This document shows positions 9,749 through 18,155 of a stretch of DNA of 64,000 nucleotides, in pieces. The translations under genes and the position numbers were made by a program. Numbering within the stretch: position 1 is the first letter of the stretch; each line of letters opens with the position of its first letter. The notes below the pieces were generated by a model that was not told where the DNA came from, made no database searches, and saw only the letters and a list, made by a program, of their open reading frames with translations. Source of the stretch: CAYRLW01 sp964425215 (GTDB taxonomy: Bacteria; Spirochaetota; Spirochaetia; Treponematales; Breznakiellaceae); contig CAYRLW010000001.1 in the NCBI GenBank assembly GCA_964425215.1, positions 1 through 64,000 on the forward strand, written 5' to 3'.

Positions 9749-9848
9749 NNNNNNNNNNNNNNNNNNNNNNNNNNNNNNNNNNNNNNNNNNNNNNNNNNNN
9801 NNNNNNNNNNNNNNNNNNNNNNNNNNNNNNNNNNNNNNNNNNNNNNNN
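9749..9848. other. Assembly gap (100 N) over a 55-bp contig overlap
   Basis: Exactly 100 N. The 55 bases just before it (9694-9748) are identical to the 55 bases just after it (9849-9903). Joining the contigs on that overlap deletes 155 bases and leaves the exbD stop and the tonB start overlapping as ATGA. The gap therefore probably represents no missing sequence. Confidence 0.95.
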
Positions 9849-9889
9849 CAAAGCGGCTTTAGGGGTATCAACCTCCATACCCTGGAACG

Positions 9890-10966
9890 ATGAAAACGAC
9901 GATAGTCCAGGCGGATCATAAACGGCTGGAAAAGGCCCTCGCTTTCTCGGCCCTTCTCTGGACCCTGATATTCTTCGGTTTTTCTCGGATTGTCCTTCGG
10001 GGACCCGAGGTTCCAAAGGATTCTATGAATCCCCTGTACGTGGAACTGGCGCCGAATCCGCCAACGGTAGGGGAGAAGAAGATCGAAGTACCGCCGACGT
10101 CAATTGGGGGCGCCTCCGCTACCTCCCAGGGCCTGGGTTCCCCATCCTCAGGAACGACCTTGGGGACCTCCGTTCCCCGGGGAAGTTCCGGGGCGACTCG
10201 AGCCGCCTCCTCGGGGGGCACCGGTTCCCCGGGGGCCGCCGGCCCTGCGGCGACGTATACCCTGCACCCCGACCCCGGTTCCGCGCCCCTACCCAGCCAA
10301 GGCTCTTCCTCCCTTGTTGAAGGTACAAGCTCCCGCTACTCGTCGGGGACCGACCAGTGGGCGCCCCTTTCGGAACAAAGCCTGACGGCCCAGACGCGGT
10401 CGGCCCCCGCTTTGCCTCATTCAGCTTTGGAAAGCCGGGGCGGGCAACGTACCGCCCAAACCACCCGTCCCGCAGGCGTTTCTGCGGATAGCTTTGACCA
10501 AGCCTGGTCCCAAACCTCGCAGAAACTAGGCTCCGGTTCTTCCTCCGCCGCTTCGTCCTCCCAAACCGGTTCCCCTACCCCGCATGCCGGGGGAAGTTCC
10601 TCCGCTGGCTCCTCCTATTCCGGAGGTGGAGCGGGTGGGGCTTCGGATACCGGAGGGACCCAGGGTGCGGGGGGCGATGTGGGCGGAAGTATCGATTTTG
10701 GGAGCGGAAGTCCCCGGGAATTGTGGAGCCCCCGGAGAATTCGGATCCCCGACGCTTTAATGCGGGGGAAACCCCAGGTTATCGAAACGGTGGTTTCCTT
10801 TACCGTGGAGCGGGGTGGTACGGTACTCGCCCCAACGATCAAGTTTAATCCACCCCTGCCCAACGACTTGGACGCCTACCTAAGAACCGCCTTTGCCTCT
10901 TGGCTCTTTTCTCCCGCCGATTCGGATGGACAGGCACGATTCTCCTATAGTATAAAGGTACGGTGA
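9890..10966 (+). CDS. tonB: TonB-like energy-transducing protein
   Basis: The 358-residue protein has a single N-terminal membrane helix (about residues 16-36), then a long low-complexity linker rich in Ser, Gly, Thr and Pro (about 60-270), then a C-terminal domain of about 80 residues (ETVVSFTVERGG... to the end) that fits the TonB C-terminal fold. Most TonB linkers are Pro/Lys/Glu-rich; this one is Ser/Gly-rich, which is unusual. It would carry motor energy from ExbB/ExbD to outer-membrane receptors. The same start sequence also occurs before the run of N at 9735, so the true start overlaps the exbD stop. Its own stop overlaps the next start as GTGA. Confidence 0.8.
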   Translation: MKTTIVQADHKRLEKALAFSALLWTLIFFGFSRIVLRGPEVPKDSMNPLYVELAPNPPTVGEKKIEVPPTSIGGASATSQGLGSPSSGTTLGTSVPRGSSGATRAASSGGTGSPGAAGPAATYTLHPDPGSAPLPSQGSSSLVEGTSSRYSSGTDQWAPLSEQSLTAQTRSAPALPHSALESRGGQRTAQTTRPAGVSADSFDQAWSQTSQKLGSGSSSAASSSQTGSPTPHAGGSSSAGSSYSGGGAGGASDTGGTQGAGGDVGGSIDFGSGSPRELWSPRRIRIPDALMRGKPQVIETVVSFTVERGGTVLAPTIKFNPPLPNDLDAYLRTAFASWLFSPADSDGQARFSYSIKVR

Positions 10967-11631
10967 ATCGGGATTTTGACGCGGTCGCCTTTGACCTGGA
11001 CGGGACCCTGTACCCTAACTATAGCCTGTATATACGACTCATTCCTTTTATTATAAAGGAACACCGTCTTTTGCGGGCCATGGGAAAGGCCCGGGACGCC
11101 CTGCGCTCGGCGGCCCAGGAGGGTCGTTTTTACGATTTGCAGGCCCGGATAATGGCGGAAATTCTAAAACAGGATCCCCAATCGGTCAAAGACAGGACCG
11201 AACGGCTTATATACCGGGGCTGGGAACCGATCTTTAAGACCGTAAAAACCTTCCCCGGGGTGCGGGAAACCCTTTCGGATTTTAAAAACGCGGGGCTCCC
11301 CCTGGGGCTTCTTTCGGATTTTCCCCCGGAACGAAAACTAGAATACCTGGGTCTGACGGATATGTGGGACGCGGTCCTCTGTTCCGAGGTGGTGGGTTCC
11401 CTTAAACCTCACCGGTCTTCCTTTTTAGCCCTTGCCCGTTCTCTCCGCACGGAGCCAGAACGGATCCTGTACGTGGGTAATAGCGTGGAATACGACGTCC
11501 GGGGGGCCAAAGGGGTGGGGATGCGGACCGCCCTCATTACCCTCTGGCCCCGAAAACGACGCTCTAAAAACAACGAAGCGGATTTTATTTTTTCCGACTA
11601 TCGCCAATTACGCGGTTATGTGTTAAGTTAA
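10963..11631 (+). CDS. HAD-superfamily phosphatase
   Basis: The 222-residue protein has the HAD motifs in order: DLDGTLYP near residue 9 (nucleophile DxD), LLSDF around residue 118 in the motif II position, a conserved lysine in SLKPHRSSF, and ILYVGNSVEYDVRGAKGVGMRTALI with the acidic motif IV near residues 170-178. The helical cap resembles the phosphoglycolate phosphatase/haloacid dehalogenase-like subgroup. It hydrolyses a small phosphorylated metabolite in the cytoplasm; the substrate cannot be told. The start is GTG, overlapping the tonB stop, so it is in the same transcript although its function may be unrelated. Confidence 0.85.
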   Translation: MNRDFDAVAFDLDGTLYPNYSLYIRLIPFIIKEHRLLRAMGKARDALRSAAQEGRFYDLQARIMAEILKQDPQSVKDRTERLIYRGWEPIFKTVKTFPGVRETLSDFKNAGLPLGLLSDFPPERKLEYLGLTDMWDAVLCSEVVGSLKPHRSSFLALARSLRTEPERILYVGNSVEYDVRGAKGVGMRTALITLWPRKRRSKNNEADFIFSDYRQLRGYVLS

Positions 11632-11638
11632 ATAGCAA

Positions 11639-14600
11639 ATGATGTTTACTACAGCAAATCTTCTTACCCTGGGCATCGTCGTGATTGCCCTTATTATCTA
11701 TCGACAGCTGGATCGGCACAATCGATCCCTGGAAAAGGTGCGCAAATACGGGGAACGGCTAAAGGAAGATTTAGCCTCCTTTGTCGCTCAAAAAGAGACG
11801 GCGGTAAAGGACTATGCCATCGAATTGGACGTTCAACAGAAGGCCGCGAAGGAACTTTTAAAACGCCTGGTTTTGACGGAAGAAGAGCTGGCCGCCAAAT
11901 CGGAAGCGGTGGCTAAAATCGACGAACGGATTACCGCCTACGATGAATCCTTGGCGGAACTGATGAAAATGACCGCCCGGGCTCAGGAAAATTTGAACCG
12001 CCTTCGGGAAGAGTCGGCTTTTACGGACGGCTTACTGAAACGGCTCCGGGACGCTAAGGAACAGATGGATTCCCTGACCAAGGGGCTTGGGGATCTGGAA
12101 ACCCAGTTTGAACGGGAAAATACCGAATCCCTGGAAAAAGCCGTCGAATCTATCACCGCCGCGGTCCGGTCCACCGTCTCGGATCTGCAAACCACCGCAG
12201 AATCCATCGAACGGCGGGTGGAAGACCACCGGGATGCGATCGTCAAAATAGAAAAGGAACGGGCGGGGAACCTTAAAAACGACCTTAATCTTATAGAAAA
12301 CGCCCTGCAAAACGCTATGGAAAAGGCTCAAACCCAGGCTTCCAACCTGGAAGAGGGAATTTTTTCCAAACTTAAAGAACAGGCCTTGGAACGGTCCCAC
12401 CGCTATCAGAGCGCGGTGGAAGAAAAACTCGCCCAATTCCAAGAGGCCACGAAAGCGCGGATCGCGGATGTCCAAACCCTGGTTAAAACGTTTAAGGACG
12501 AATGGAAGCAGGACGCCATGGATTTGGAGGCAAAACAGAAGGCCTACAAGGACGAGTGGAAGAAGGACGTCCAGGATCTTTCCGGCTTGGCTAAAGCCCA
12601 ACGGGAGGAATGGAAACGGGATCTCTCGGCCGCCCAAGCGGAGGTCCGTAAGGCTCTTGAAGATATATCTTCCGAGACGCAGAGGGTAGAAAAAGAGCTT
12701 CTGGACCGGTCCAAGGAAATGGAGCTTTCCATATCCCAGGGGATTGGGGCGTCCCAGGTCCGGCTTAATGACCTGCAGGGTTCGGTTACCGAGACGGTAC
12801 ATAAAATCGAGATTCAGCTTACCAAAACCGCAGAAGAGACAGAACGCAGGGTCCTGGAGGCGGTCGAAACCGATATAGGGGAGTATAAAAAAGCCCAGGC
12901 CCAGCGGTTCCAGCGTCTGGAGACTCTGGCCGAGGATGTGGACCGCCTGGACGGGGAATTGCGCCGCGCCATGGCGGATACGGAGCAGAGGGTCCGACAA
13001 GATTTTAGCCTCTTTGAAACCGAGGCCGAACATTCGCGGAACAACGCGGCTTCCGCGTTCTCCCAGGCCGTGGAGGCGCTTAAAGCCGATATGGCGGGGG
13101 TGGAGAAGGAGCTGGGGGCCCTTAAAGAGCGGGCCTACGAAAACGTTAGCGAAAAGCTCAAACTATTTGAGGATGATTTCTTCGCCGACCTGTCCAAGCG
13201 GAGCCAGGAAATCGATCGGCGGCTGGAGGAATGGAAGACCGAATTGGACGCCCATTTGGAACGCCTGGCCAGCGAGGGCGTCGCGGAACGGGAAAAGGTA
13301 GAAAACACCTACGCCGAGGAACTGCGTAAAAAGCTCGCCGAACAGGGTGACCGAACAACCTTGGAGCTTACCCGGCTTAAAGAGCAAGCCGAAGCCTTTG
13401 AGGAGGGGATTCGGGAACAGATGGCCCAGGCGGACCAGTCCCTCCAATCCTTCAAAGAGCAGTTGGCTCGGGACCTGGAAGAGGCCAGCGCTACCGCCGC
13501 CTCCGCTACCAAAGCGGAACTGGGACGCCACGCCTTAGCCATGGCGGAACTGTTGAAAAAGGATCAGCGGGAACTGGAGGCTACCCTTAAGGCCCTTTCC
13601 ACGGAGGTGGATGTCCGGGCGTCGGAACTTTCGGAACGGCTGATGGCCTCTAAACAGGAAATCGACGGGTGGCAAGCCAAATTTACCCAACAATTGCGGG
13701 ATGCCGACGCCGCCGTGGACGAGGCCCGTCGGCGGGCCCGGGAATTGGCGGCGGAGAGCGACGAACGGCTCGTGGCCGCCCGGAACGCCGTGCAGGAAGT
13801 TCGCGACGAGGCGGACGCCCACAGAACCGAGCTATTCACCCGCTTGGACGAACAGGCTCGGACTTTGGACGCGGCTATCCGGGACGCGGACCGGCGTATC
13901 AAGGAATTTGTGGTCCAAACGAGGCTCTTTGATCGGACCGACGAACTGAAAGCGGAGTTGGAACGGAAGATCGAAGACTTAAGCGCCGATATGGACCGTT
14001 TGGACCAGCGGAAGGCGGAAGCCTCGGAACTGGAAACCCAATTTATCAAAATTAAGCGCCTGGAGGACGAGGTTAACGCGAAAATGACCCGGTTCCTTTC
14101 GGAAAAACGGCGGATTGAGTTGATGGAAGCGGACTTTAAACGGCTCATCCAGACCGCCCAGGCGGTGGACGAAAAATTGGCCCAGGTTACCGCTTCCGAC
14201 GACACGCTCCAAGCCTTGCAGGCCCAGCTTCGCCGTTTGGAGGACGCGACGGCCGACGCGGAGGAAAAATACCAACGGATCGAGAAGAAAAATCAAATTT
14301 TGGACGCCACCAACGACGGTATCGATCGGAACTTCCAGGCCCTGCGGGATACGGAAAACTCGACGAAAAAGCTGGAAGAAACCATCAAACGCCTATCCGA
14401 CGAAGTAGGAAGCCTCCGAACGGCGGTGGATACGCTCCAGGCGGATAAACAGAGAACCCAGGAGGCGGTGGACAAGCTTACCACCCTGGATGACGTGTTG
14501 TCGGGCTTGGAGAACCGCATAGAAAGTATGCAAAAGGCCCGGGAATGGCTTGCCCGAACGGAAACCCGGTTGGAAGAGGTTTCCAAGCAGGCTCAGGAAC

Positions 14601-14800
14601 AGGTTAAAATTATGGGGACCCTTTTAAAAGAGGAAGGGCGTAAAGGCGTGACCAAGGATAGGGGCGCCCCGCCCATAGGAACCCGGGAAACGGTGGTAAA
14701 GCTGGCCCACCAGGGTTGGTCGGTGGACGAAATTGCCCGGGCGGTAAAACTTTCCAAGGGAGAGGTGGAGCTGATTCTGGAAATATCCCCCAAGGATTAG
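11639..14800 (+). CDS. Giant coiled-coil protein of the spirochaetal SpiroCoCo type
   Basis: The 1053-residue protein has one N-terminal membrane helix (about residues 4-20), then roughly 950 residues of charged heptad-rich coiled coil (Glu/Lys/Ala/Leu/Arg) with no globular break. Near residues 280-335 the motif (K/R)(D/E)EWK(R/K)D recurs three times. The last 45 residues form a compact helix-turn-helix-like domain (TRETVVKLAHQGWSVDEIARAVKLSKGEVELIL). Such proteins are characteristic of spirochaetes and are thought to be cytoskeletal or structural elements of the cell cylinder; the precise role is not established. The gene follows the HAD gene by 7 bp. Confidence 0.8.
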   Translation: MMFTTANLLTLGIVVIALIIYRQLDRHNRSLEKVRKYGERLKEDLASFVAQKETAVKDYAIELDVQQKAAKELLKRLVLTEEELAAKSEAVAKIDERITAYDESLAELMKMTARAQENLNRLREESAFTDGLLKRLRDAKEQMDSLTKGLGDLETQFERENTESLEKAVESITAAVRSTVSDLQTTAESIERRVEDHRDAIVKIEKERAGNLKNDLNLIENALQNAMEKAQTQASNLEEGIFSKLKEQALERSHRYQSAVEEKLAQFQEATKARIADVQTLVKTFKDEWKQDAMDLEAKQKAYKDEWKKDVQDLSGLAKAQREEWKRDLSAAQAEVRKALEDISSETQRVEKELLDRSKEMELSISQGIGASQVRLNDLQGSVTETVHKIEIQLTKTAEETERRVLEAVETDIGEYKKAQAQRFQRLETLAEDVDRLDGELRRAMADTEQRVRQDFSLFETEAEHSRNNAASAFSQAVEALKADMAGVEKELGALKERAYENVSEKLKLFEDDFFADLSKRSQEIDRRLEEWKTELDAHLERLASEGVAEREKVENTYAEELRKKLAEQGDRTTLELTRLKEQAEAFEEGIREQMAQADQSLQSFKEQLARDLEEASATAASATKAELGRHALAMAELLKKDQRELEATLKALSTEVDVRASELSERLMASKQEIDGWQAKFTQQLRDADAAVDEARRRARELAAESDERLVAARNAVQEVRDEADAHRTELFTRLDEQARTLDAAIRDADRRIKEFVVQTRLFDRTDELKAELERKIEDLSADMDRLDQRKAEASELETQFIKIKRLEDEVNAKMTRFLSEKRRIELMEADFKRLIQTAQAVDEKLAQVTASDDTLQALQAQLRRLEDATADAEEKYQRIEKKNQILDATNDGIDRNFQALRDTENSTKKLEETIKRLSDEVGSLRTAVDTLQADKQRTQEAVDKLTTLDDVLSGLENRIESMQKAREWLARTETRLEEVSKQAQEQVKIMGTLLKEEGRKGVTKDRGAPPIGTRETVVKLAHQGWSVDEIARAVKLSKGEVELILEISPKD

Positions 14801-14811
14801 GGGCTCCGATC

Positions 14812-15993
14812 TTACCGGGACCGTTGTACCCCCACGCGATTGCAGAACCCAAAGAGGGGACAGACACTGCAGTGGGGACTTTGGGGTCGGCAGACCCGCT
14901 GGCCGTAGAGGACGAGCAAATAGTTTATCCGTTTCCAATACTCCACGGGAAGCCGAGCGCGGAGGGCCTGTTCCGTTTCTTCGGCGTTTTTGGTGGCCAC
15001 CCATCCGGTGCGGTTGCAAATTCGGTGCACGTGGGTATCCACGCAGATGGCGTCCTGATCGTAGGCCTCCGCCAGAACCAGGTTAGCCGTTTTTCTCCCC
15101 ACCCCCGGCAGGGCTAACAGGGCGTCCATCTGGTCGGGTACCCGTCCTTGGTACCGTTCCAAAAGGATGGTCCCAATGGTCTTGAGGGTCTTGGCCTTGG
15201 TCCGGTAAAAGCCCGCGGGAAAAAGGAGCCGTTCCAGCGTTTGATCGGGTATTTTTAAGAGGGCCTCGGGGCTGGGCCCCTGCTCTAAGACCCTTCGGGA
15301 GGCGGCCAGGGTTACCTCGTCCTTGGTTCTCAGGCTGATAATGGTCGAAACCAGCACTGCCCAGGGATCCCGGGAACGCTCCATCGCCAGGGCGCTCACG
15401 GAAGGATCCATCCCTTCCGGTACATCCTTCCCCGTTTCTAGGCTCTGGACCACGGTTTGCGCGGACGTGGAGGCCTTCCACGTTTCCAGGGCGTTGAAGA
15501 TTCCCGGCCAATCGGGTCCATCGTTTTCTAAGAGACAGACCGCCAGGGCTTCCACCGCTTCGCCCTTGCCCAGGGAATCCAGGCCCTCGTTCGTTTTTCC
15601 TTTCACAAATACCGCCTCTTTTTCCATGGTTAACGCCACGGCTAAGTTTTGCCGGATAGCCTCCCGATGGGGCAGAATTTTTGGCTGTTCGCAGGTTACC
15701 ACGCAGTCCAGGTTTACCACCCGCCAGCCCTCCCGACGAACCAGCTCAAAGGCCCGACGAAGCAGGTCCATGGAATCCGCGTCCTTCCACGTTGGATCCG
15801 AGGGGGGGAAGAGGGACCCGATGTCCGCCAGACCCGACGCTCCAAGGATGGCGTCGGTCACCGCGTGGGCTAGCACGTCGGCGTCCGAATGTCCCAGCTC
15901 GCCCTTTTCAGAGGGGATGCGAACCCCCGCCAGAAGAAAGGGCCGGCCATCTACCAGACGATGCAGATCCCTACCCATACCCACCCGTATCAC
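14812..15993 (-). CDS. ispF-nth: Bifunctional fusion: IspF (MECDP synthase) + endonuclease III
   Basis: One 393-residue frame joins two unrelated enzymes. Residues 1-158 are IspF, which cyclises CDP-methylerythritol 2-phosphate in the MEP isoprenoid pathway, with metal ligands D9, H11 and H43 and the GHSDADVLAHA motif. Residues 175-393 are endonuclease III, a base-excision DNA glycosylase/AP lyase, with the helix-hairpin-helix LPGVGRKTANLVL containing catalytic K301, catalytic D319 in VDTHVHR, and a 4Fe-4S loop C368-x6-C375-x2-C378-x5-C384. No stop or frameshift separates them. All key residues of both are intact, so both halves should be active. The start overlaps the ispD stop by 4 bp. IspF is often fused to IspD; a fusion to Nth is unusual. 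Confidence 0.93.
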   Translation of the reverse strand: MIRVGMGRDLHRLVDGRPFLLAGVRIPSEKGELGHSDADVLAHAVTDAILGASGLADIGSLFPPSDPTWKDADSMDLLRRAFELVRREGWRVVNLDCVVTCEQPKILPHREAIRQNLAVALTMEKEAVFVKGKTNEGLDSLGKGEAVEALAVCLLENDGPDWPGIFNALETWKASTSAQTVVQSLETGKDVPEGMDPSVSALAMERSRDPWAVLVSTIISLRTKDEVTLAASRRVLEQGPSPEALLKIPDQTLERLLFPAGFYRTKAKTLKTIGTILLERYQGRVPDQMDALLALPGVGRKTANLVLAEAYDQDAICVDTHVHRICNRTGWVATKNAEETEQALRARLPVEYWKRINYLLVLYGQRVCRPQSPHCSVCPLFGFCNRVGVQRSR

Positions 15994-16700
15994 GGCAAAT
16001 CCTCCGGGAACGTAATTTTTCGGTTTCCCGCTTCCCCTGGGATCACCGTAACCGGTCCCATACAGGAACCCCAGACCTCAGCGTCGTCGGTAAATTCCCT
16101 GCCCATGCTTATTTCCTGTTCCCTCGCCTGTTCGTGGGCCTGGAGAATTTCAGGGAAAGCGAAACCCTGGGGGGTTTGGGCCGATACCACCGAGGCCCGT
16201 CTTAAATGGCGGATCACGGTTCCCGAGGTGTCAATCTCTTTGGGTGTTTCTACCAGGGGTGTAACGGGAATGACAGCCCGGAACTGGATAAGCGCGTCTA
16301 TGGTTCGATTGATAAGGTCCGGACTTACCCATGGCCGGGCGCCGTCGTGGATAAGGACAAAATCAGGGTGGTAGGCCGTCAGAAGGGTTAATGCGTGGTG
16401 GACCGAACTTCGCCGGGAGTTTCCTCCGGGGACAAAGATGATGGGAGGACGAACTCCAGGGCCTAAAAAAAGGGGATCCAGGGCTTCTCGGGCCGTGGTT
16501 TCCCCCTCCAGGGGTACGGTAATCACGATCGCGTTAACCCGGGGTACGGAACGAAAGGCCCGTACCGCTGAATCCAGGACCGTGATGGGTTTCCCATCGG
16601 AACGGAGCTCCGGCCCCAGGGGGCGGTACTCTTTTTTGACTCCACCCATGCGGCTCGACGAACCCGCGGCCGTAATTACCGCGGCGATAAACAGAGCCAT
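15990..16700 (-). CDS. ispD: 2-C-methyl-D-erythritol 4-phosphate cytidylyltransferase
   Basis: The 236-residue protein has the nucleotide-binding signature AVITAAGSSSRMGGVKKEYRPL at its N-terminus (residues 7-28) and the later VLIHDGARPWVSPDLI segment (about 112-128), both diagnostic of IspD. It transfers CMP to methylerythritol phosphate, the third step of the MEP pathway; the next gene in the transcript encodes IspF. The length fits the family. It follows carD by 16 bp in the same direction. Confidence 0.95.
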   Translation of the reverse strand: MALFIAAVITAAGSSSRMGGVKKEYRPLGPELRSDGKPITVLDSAVRAFRSVPRVNAIVITVPLEGETTAREALDPLFLGPGVRPPIIFVPGGNSRRSSVHHALTLLTAYHPDFVLIHDGARPWVSPDLINRTIDALIQFRAVIPVTPLVETPKEIDTSGTVIRHLRRASVVSAQTPQGFAFPEILQAHEQAREQEISMGREFTDDAEVWGSCMGPVTVIPGEAGNRKITFPEDLP

Positions 16701-16716
16701 GATGGTTTTGACGATC

Positions 16717-17217
16717 CTATTTTGTTTCTAGCCGAGCGAAAATCAGCGCTTCGATCTCATCCTTCGATTTACCCAGGGAAAAGGATACCTCGTCTTCCAG
16801 AAGTTTTAGCGCCGAGTCGTAGAGTTTTCGCTCTAGAATAGGTAATTCCTTGACCTTGCTTCGATGGTACAGGGACCGGACAATGGTAGCGATATCGATG
16901 ACGCTTCCTTTTTTTAGCAAATCCAGGTTCATCTGATACCGGAGCTTCCAGTCCGAAGGGATGGGTTCGTAGGCTTCGCTGATAAGTTCCAAAGCCCGGA
17001 GCGCTTCGTTTTGGGGGACAATGGGGCGGATCCCCAACTCTTCTGCCTTAGCTACGGGGACCATGACGGTCATGTCCGAAACTTCCAAATAGATCACGTA
17101 GTAGGGAATGGTCTGCTCTTTAAACCGTTTGTCCTGAATGGATAAAACTTTTCCGACGCCCTGGCTAGGATACACGACCTTTTGGTCGATTTCAAAAGAA
17201 ATAAACTGATCGCTCAT
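16717..17217 (-). CDS. carD: CarD/CdnL-family RNA-polymerase-binding regulator
   Basis: The protein begins FEIDQKVVYPSQGVGKVLSI, the start of the Tudor-like RNA-polymerase-interacting domain of CarD/CdnL proteins, followed by a basic helical C-terminal domain (about residues 70-165). These proteins bind the polymerase beta subunit and stabilise open promoter complexes, notably at rRNA promoters. I chose the ATG at 17217 (MSDQFISF), giving 166 residues; an ATG six codons upstream at 17235 is also open. No good ribosome site precedes either. It heads a leftward unit carD-ispD-ispF/nth and is divergent from the membrane protein at 17325. Confidence 0.9.
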   Translation of the reverse strand: MSDQFISFEIDQKVVYPSQGVGKVLSIQDKRFKEQTIPYYVIYLEVSDMTVMVPVAKAEELGIRPIVPQNEALRALELISEAYEPIPSDWKLRYQMNLDLLKKGSVIDIATIVRSLYHRSKVKELPILERKLYDSALKLLEDEVSFSLGKSKDEIEALIFARLETK

Positions 17218-17324
17218 TACCAATGAGTATATCATAAAAAGGGCCTTCTTGTGAATACGTAAAAGCGGGTCCCTTTTATCGTCAGTACATTGTCCAGCCC
17301 TTCAATTTGGAGTAATTTTTATGA

Positions 17325-18107
17325 ATGAATATTTTTACGTCCGTAGAAAGCTTTAAAGCCTTCGTTCTCCAGACCGGACCCTGGGGGCCCCTTGTTTTTG
17401 TGGCCCTTCAGATCCTTCAGGTGTTTATTTTTGTTTTGCCTGGTGAAATAGCCCAAATCGCCGGGGGCTATCTGTTTGGTTTGGTCGAAGGAACGTTGCT
17501 CAGTCTGGTGGGAATTTCAGCGGGTTCCCTCCTTAATTTTACCCTGGCCCGAATGTTAGGGAAACCCTTTGTCAATCGGCTTTTCGGTAAAGAAAAGCTT
17601 GAGAGATTCGACGCCATCCTTACTTCGTCCCGGATGGAAACGGCCTTTTTCTTATTATTTCTGATACCAGGGATCCCAAAGGATATCCTCTGTTACGTGG
17701 CGGGTCTTTCGACGATGAAGTTTCTGGGATTTTTAGGAGTGTCCATGCTGGGCCGCCTTCCGGGTATCGTGGGAAGTACCGCCATCGGACAAGCGGCGGG
17801 ACAGGGCAACCGAACCGTGGTGATCGTCATTTCCCTGGTCGCTACGCTGTTATTTATCCTAGGCATGCGCTTCCACGAACGGATCCATGGGGCAATTTAC
17901 GCCTTTAGTCGTGGAGAAAGGCCCTGGCTTCCGAAAAAAAGGCCCCCCGAGGCTCCGGATCCCTCGGTAAAGCCGGGGTCTACCGCGGAACCGGGGTCTA
18001 CCGGGGAACCGGGGTCTACCGGGGAATCGGGGTCTACCGGGGAACCGGGGTCTACCGCAGAGTTGGGGCCCGCCGAAAAGCCGGAGCCCCTGGGGCGCTC
18101 TGAATGA
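17325..18107 (+). CDS. TVP38/TMEM64 (DedA-like) membrane protein with C-terminal 6-aa repeats
   Basis: The 260-residue protein has four to five hydrophobic segments and the SNARE-associated/TVP38 core: PGEIAQIAGGYLFG near residue 45 and FLLFLIPGIPKDILCYVAGLS around 106-126. Proteins of this family act in lipid handling (scrambling or flippase-like activity) in the inner membrane. After residue 195 the sequence becomes a cytoplasmic tail with five repeats of GST(A/G)E(P/S) (17973-18062), unrelated to the family. The tail length may vary between strains. The ATG at 17325 is out of phase with an ATG four bases upstream that soon stops. Confidence 0.82.
   Translation: MNIFTSVESFKAFVLQTGPWGPLVFVALQILQVFIFVLPGEIAQIAGGYLFGLVEGTLLSLVGISAGSLLNFTLARMLGKPFVNRLFGKEKLERFDAILTSSRMETAFFLLFLIPGIPKDILCYVAGLSTMKFLGFLGVSMLGRLPGIVGSTAIGQAAGQGNRTVVIVISLVATLLFILGMRFHERIHGAIYAFSRGERPWLPKKRPPEAPDPSVKPGSTAEPGSTGEPGSTGESGSTGEPGSTAELGPAEKPEPLGRSE
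17973..18062 (+). repeat. Five tandem 18-bp repeats inside a coding region
   Basis: The unit CCGGGGTCTACCGGGGAA repeats five times with few changes and encodes Pro-Gly-Ser-Thr-Gly/Ala-Glu. Because 18 is a multiple of three, gain or loss of a unit keeps the frame. Confidence 0.9.
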
Positions 18108-18155
18108 GCGTGCCCCAATTCCCCACAGGGGGCTTAGCTTGGGGAGGCGGACTCC

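Noticed and set aside
12032..13033. Long open frame antisense to the coiled-coil gene
   Set aside because: It is a mirror of the GC-rich, strongly biased codons of the sense gene, has no ribosome site, and its translation is low-complexity.
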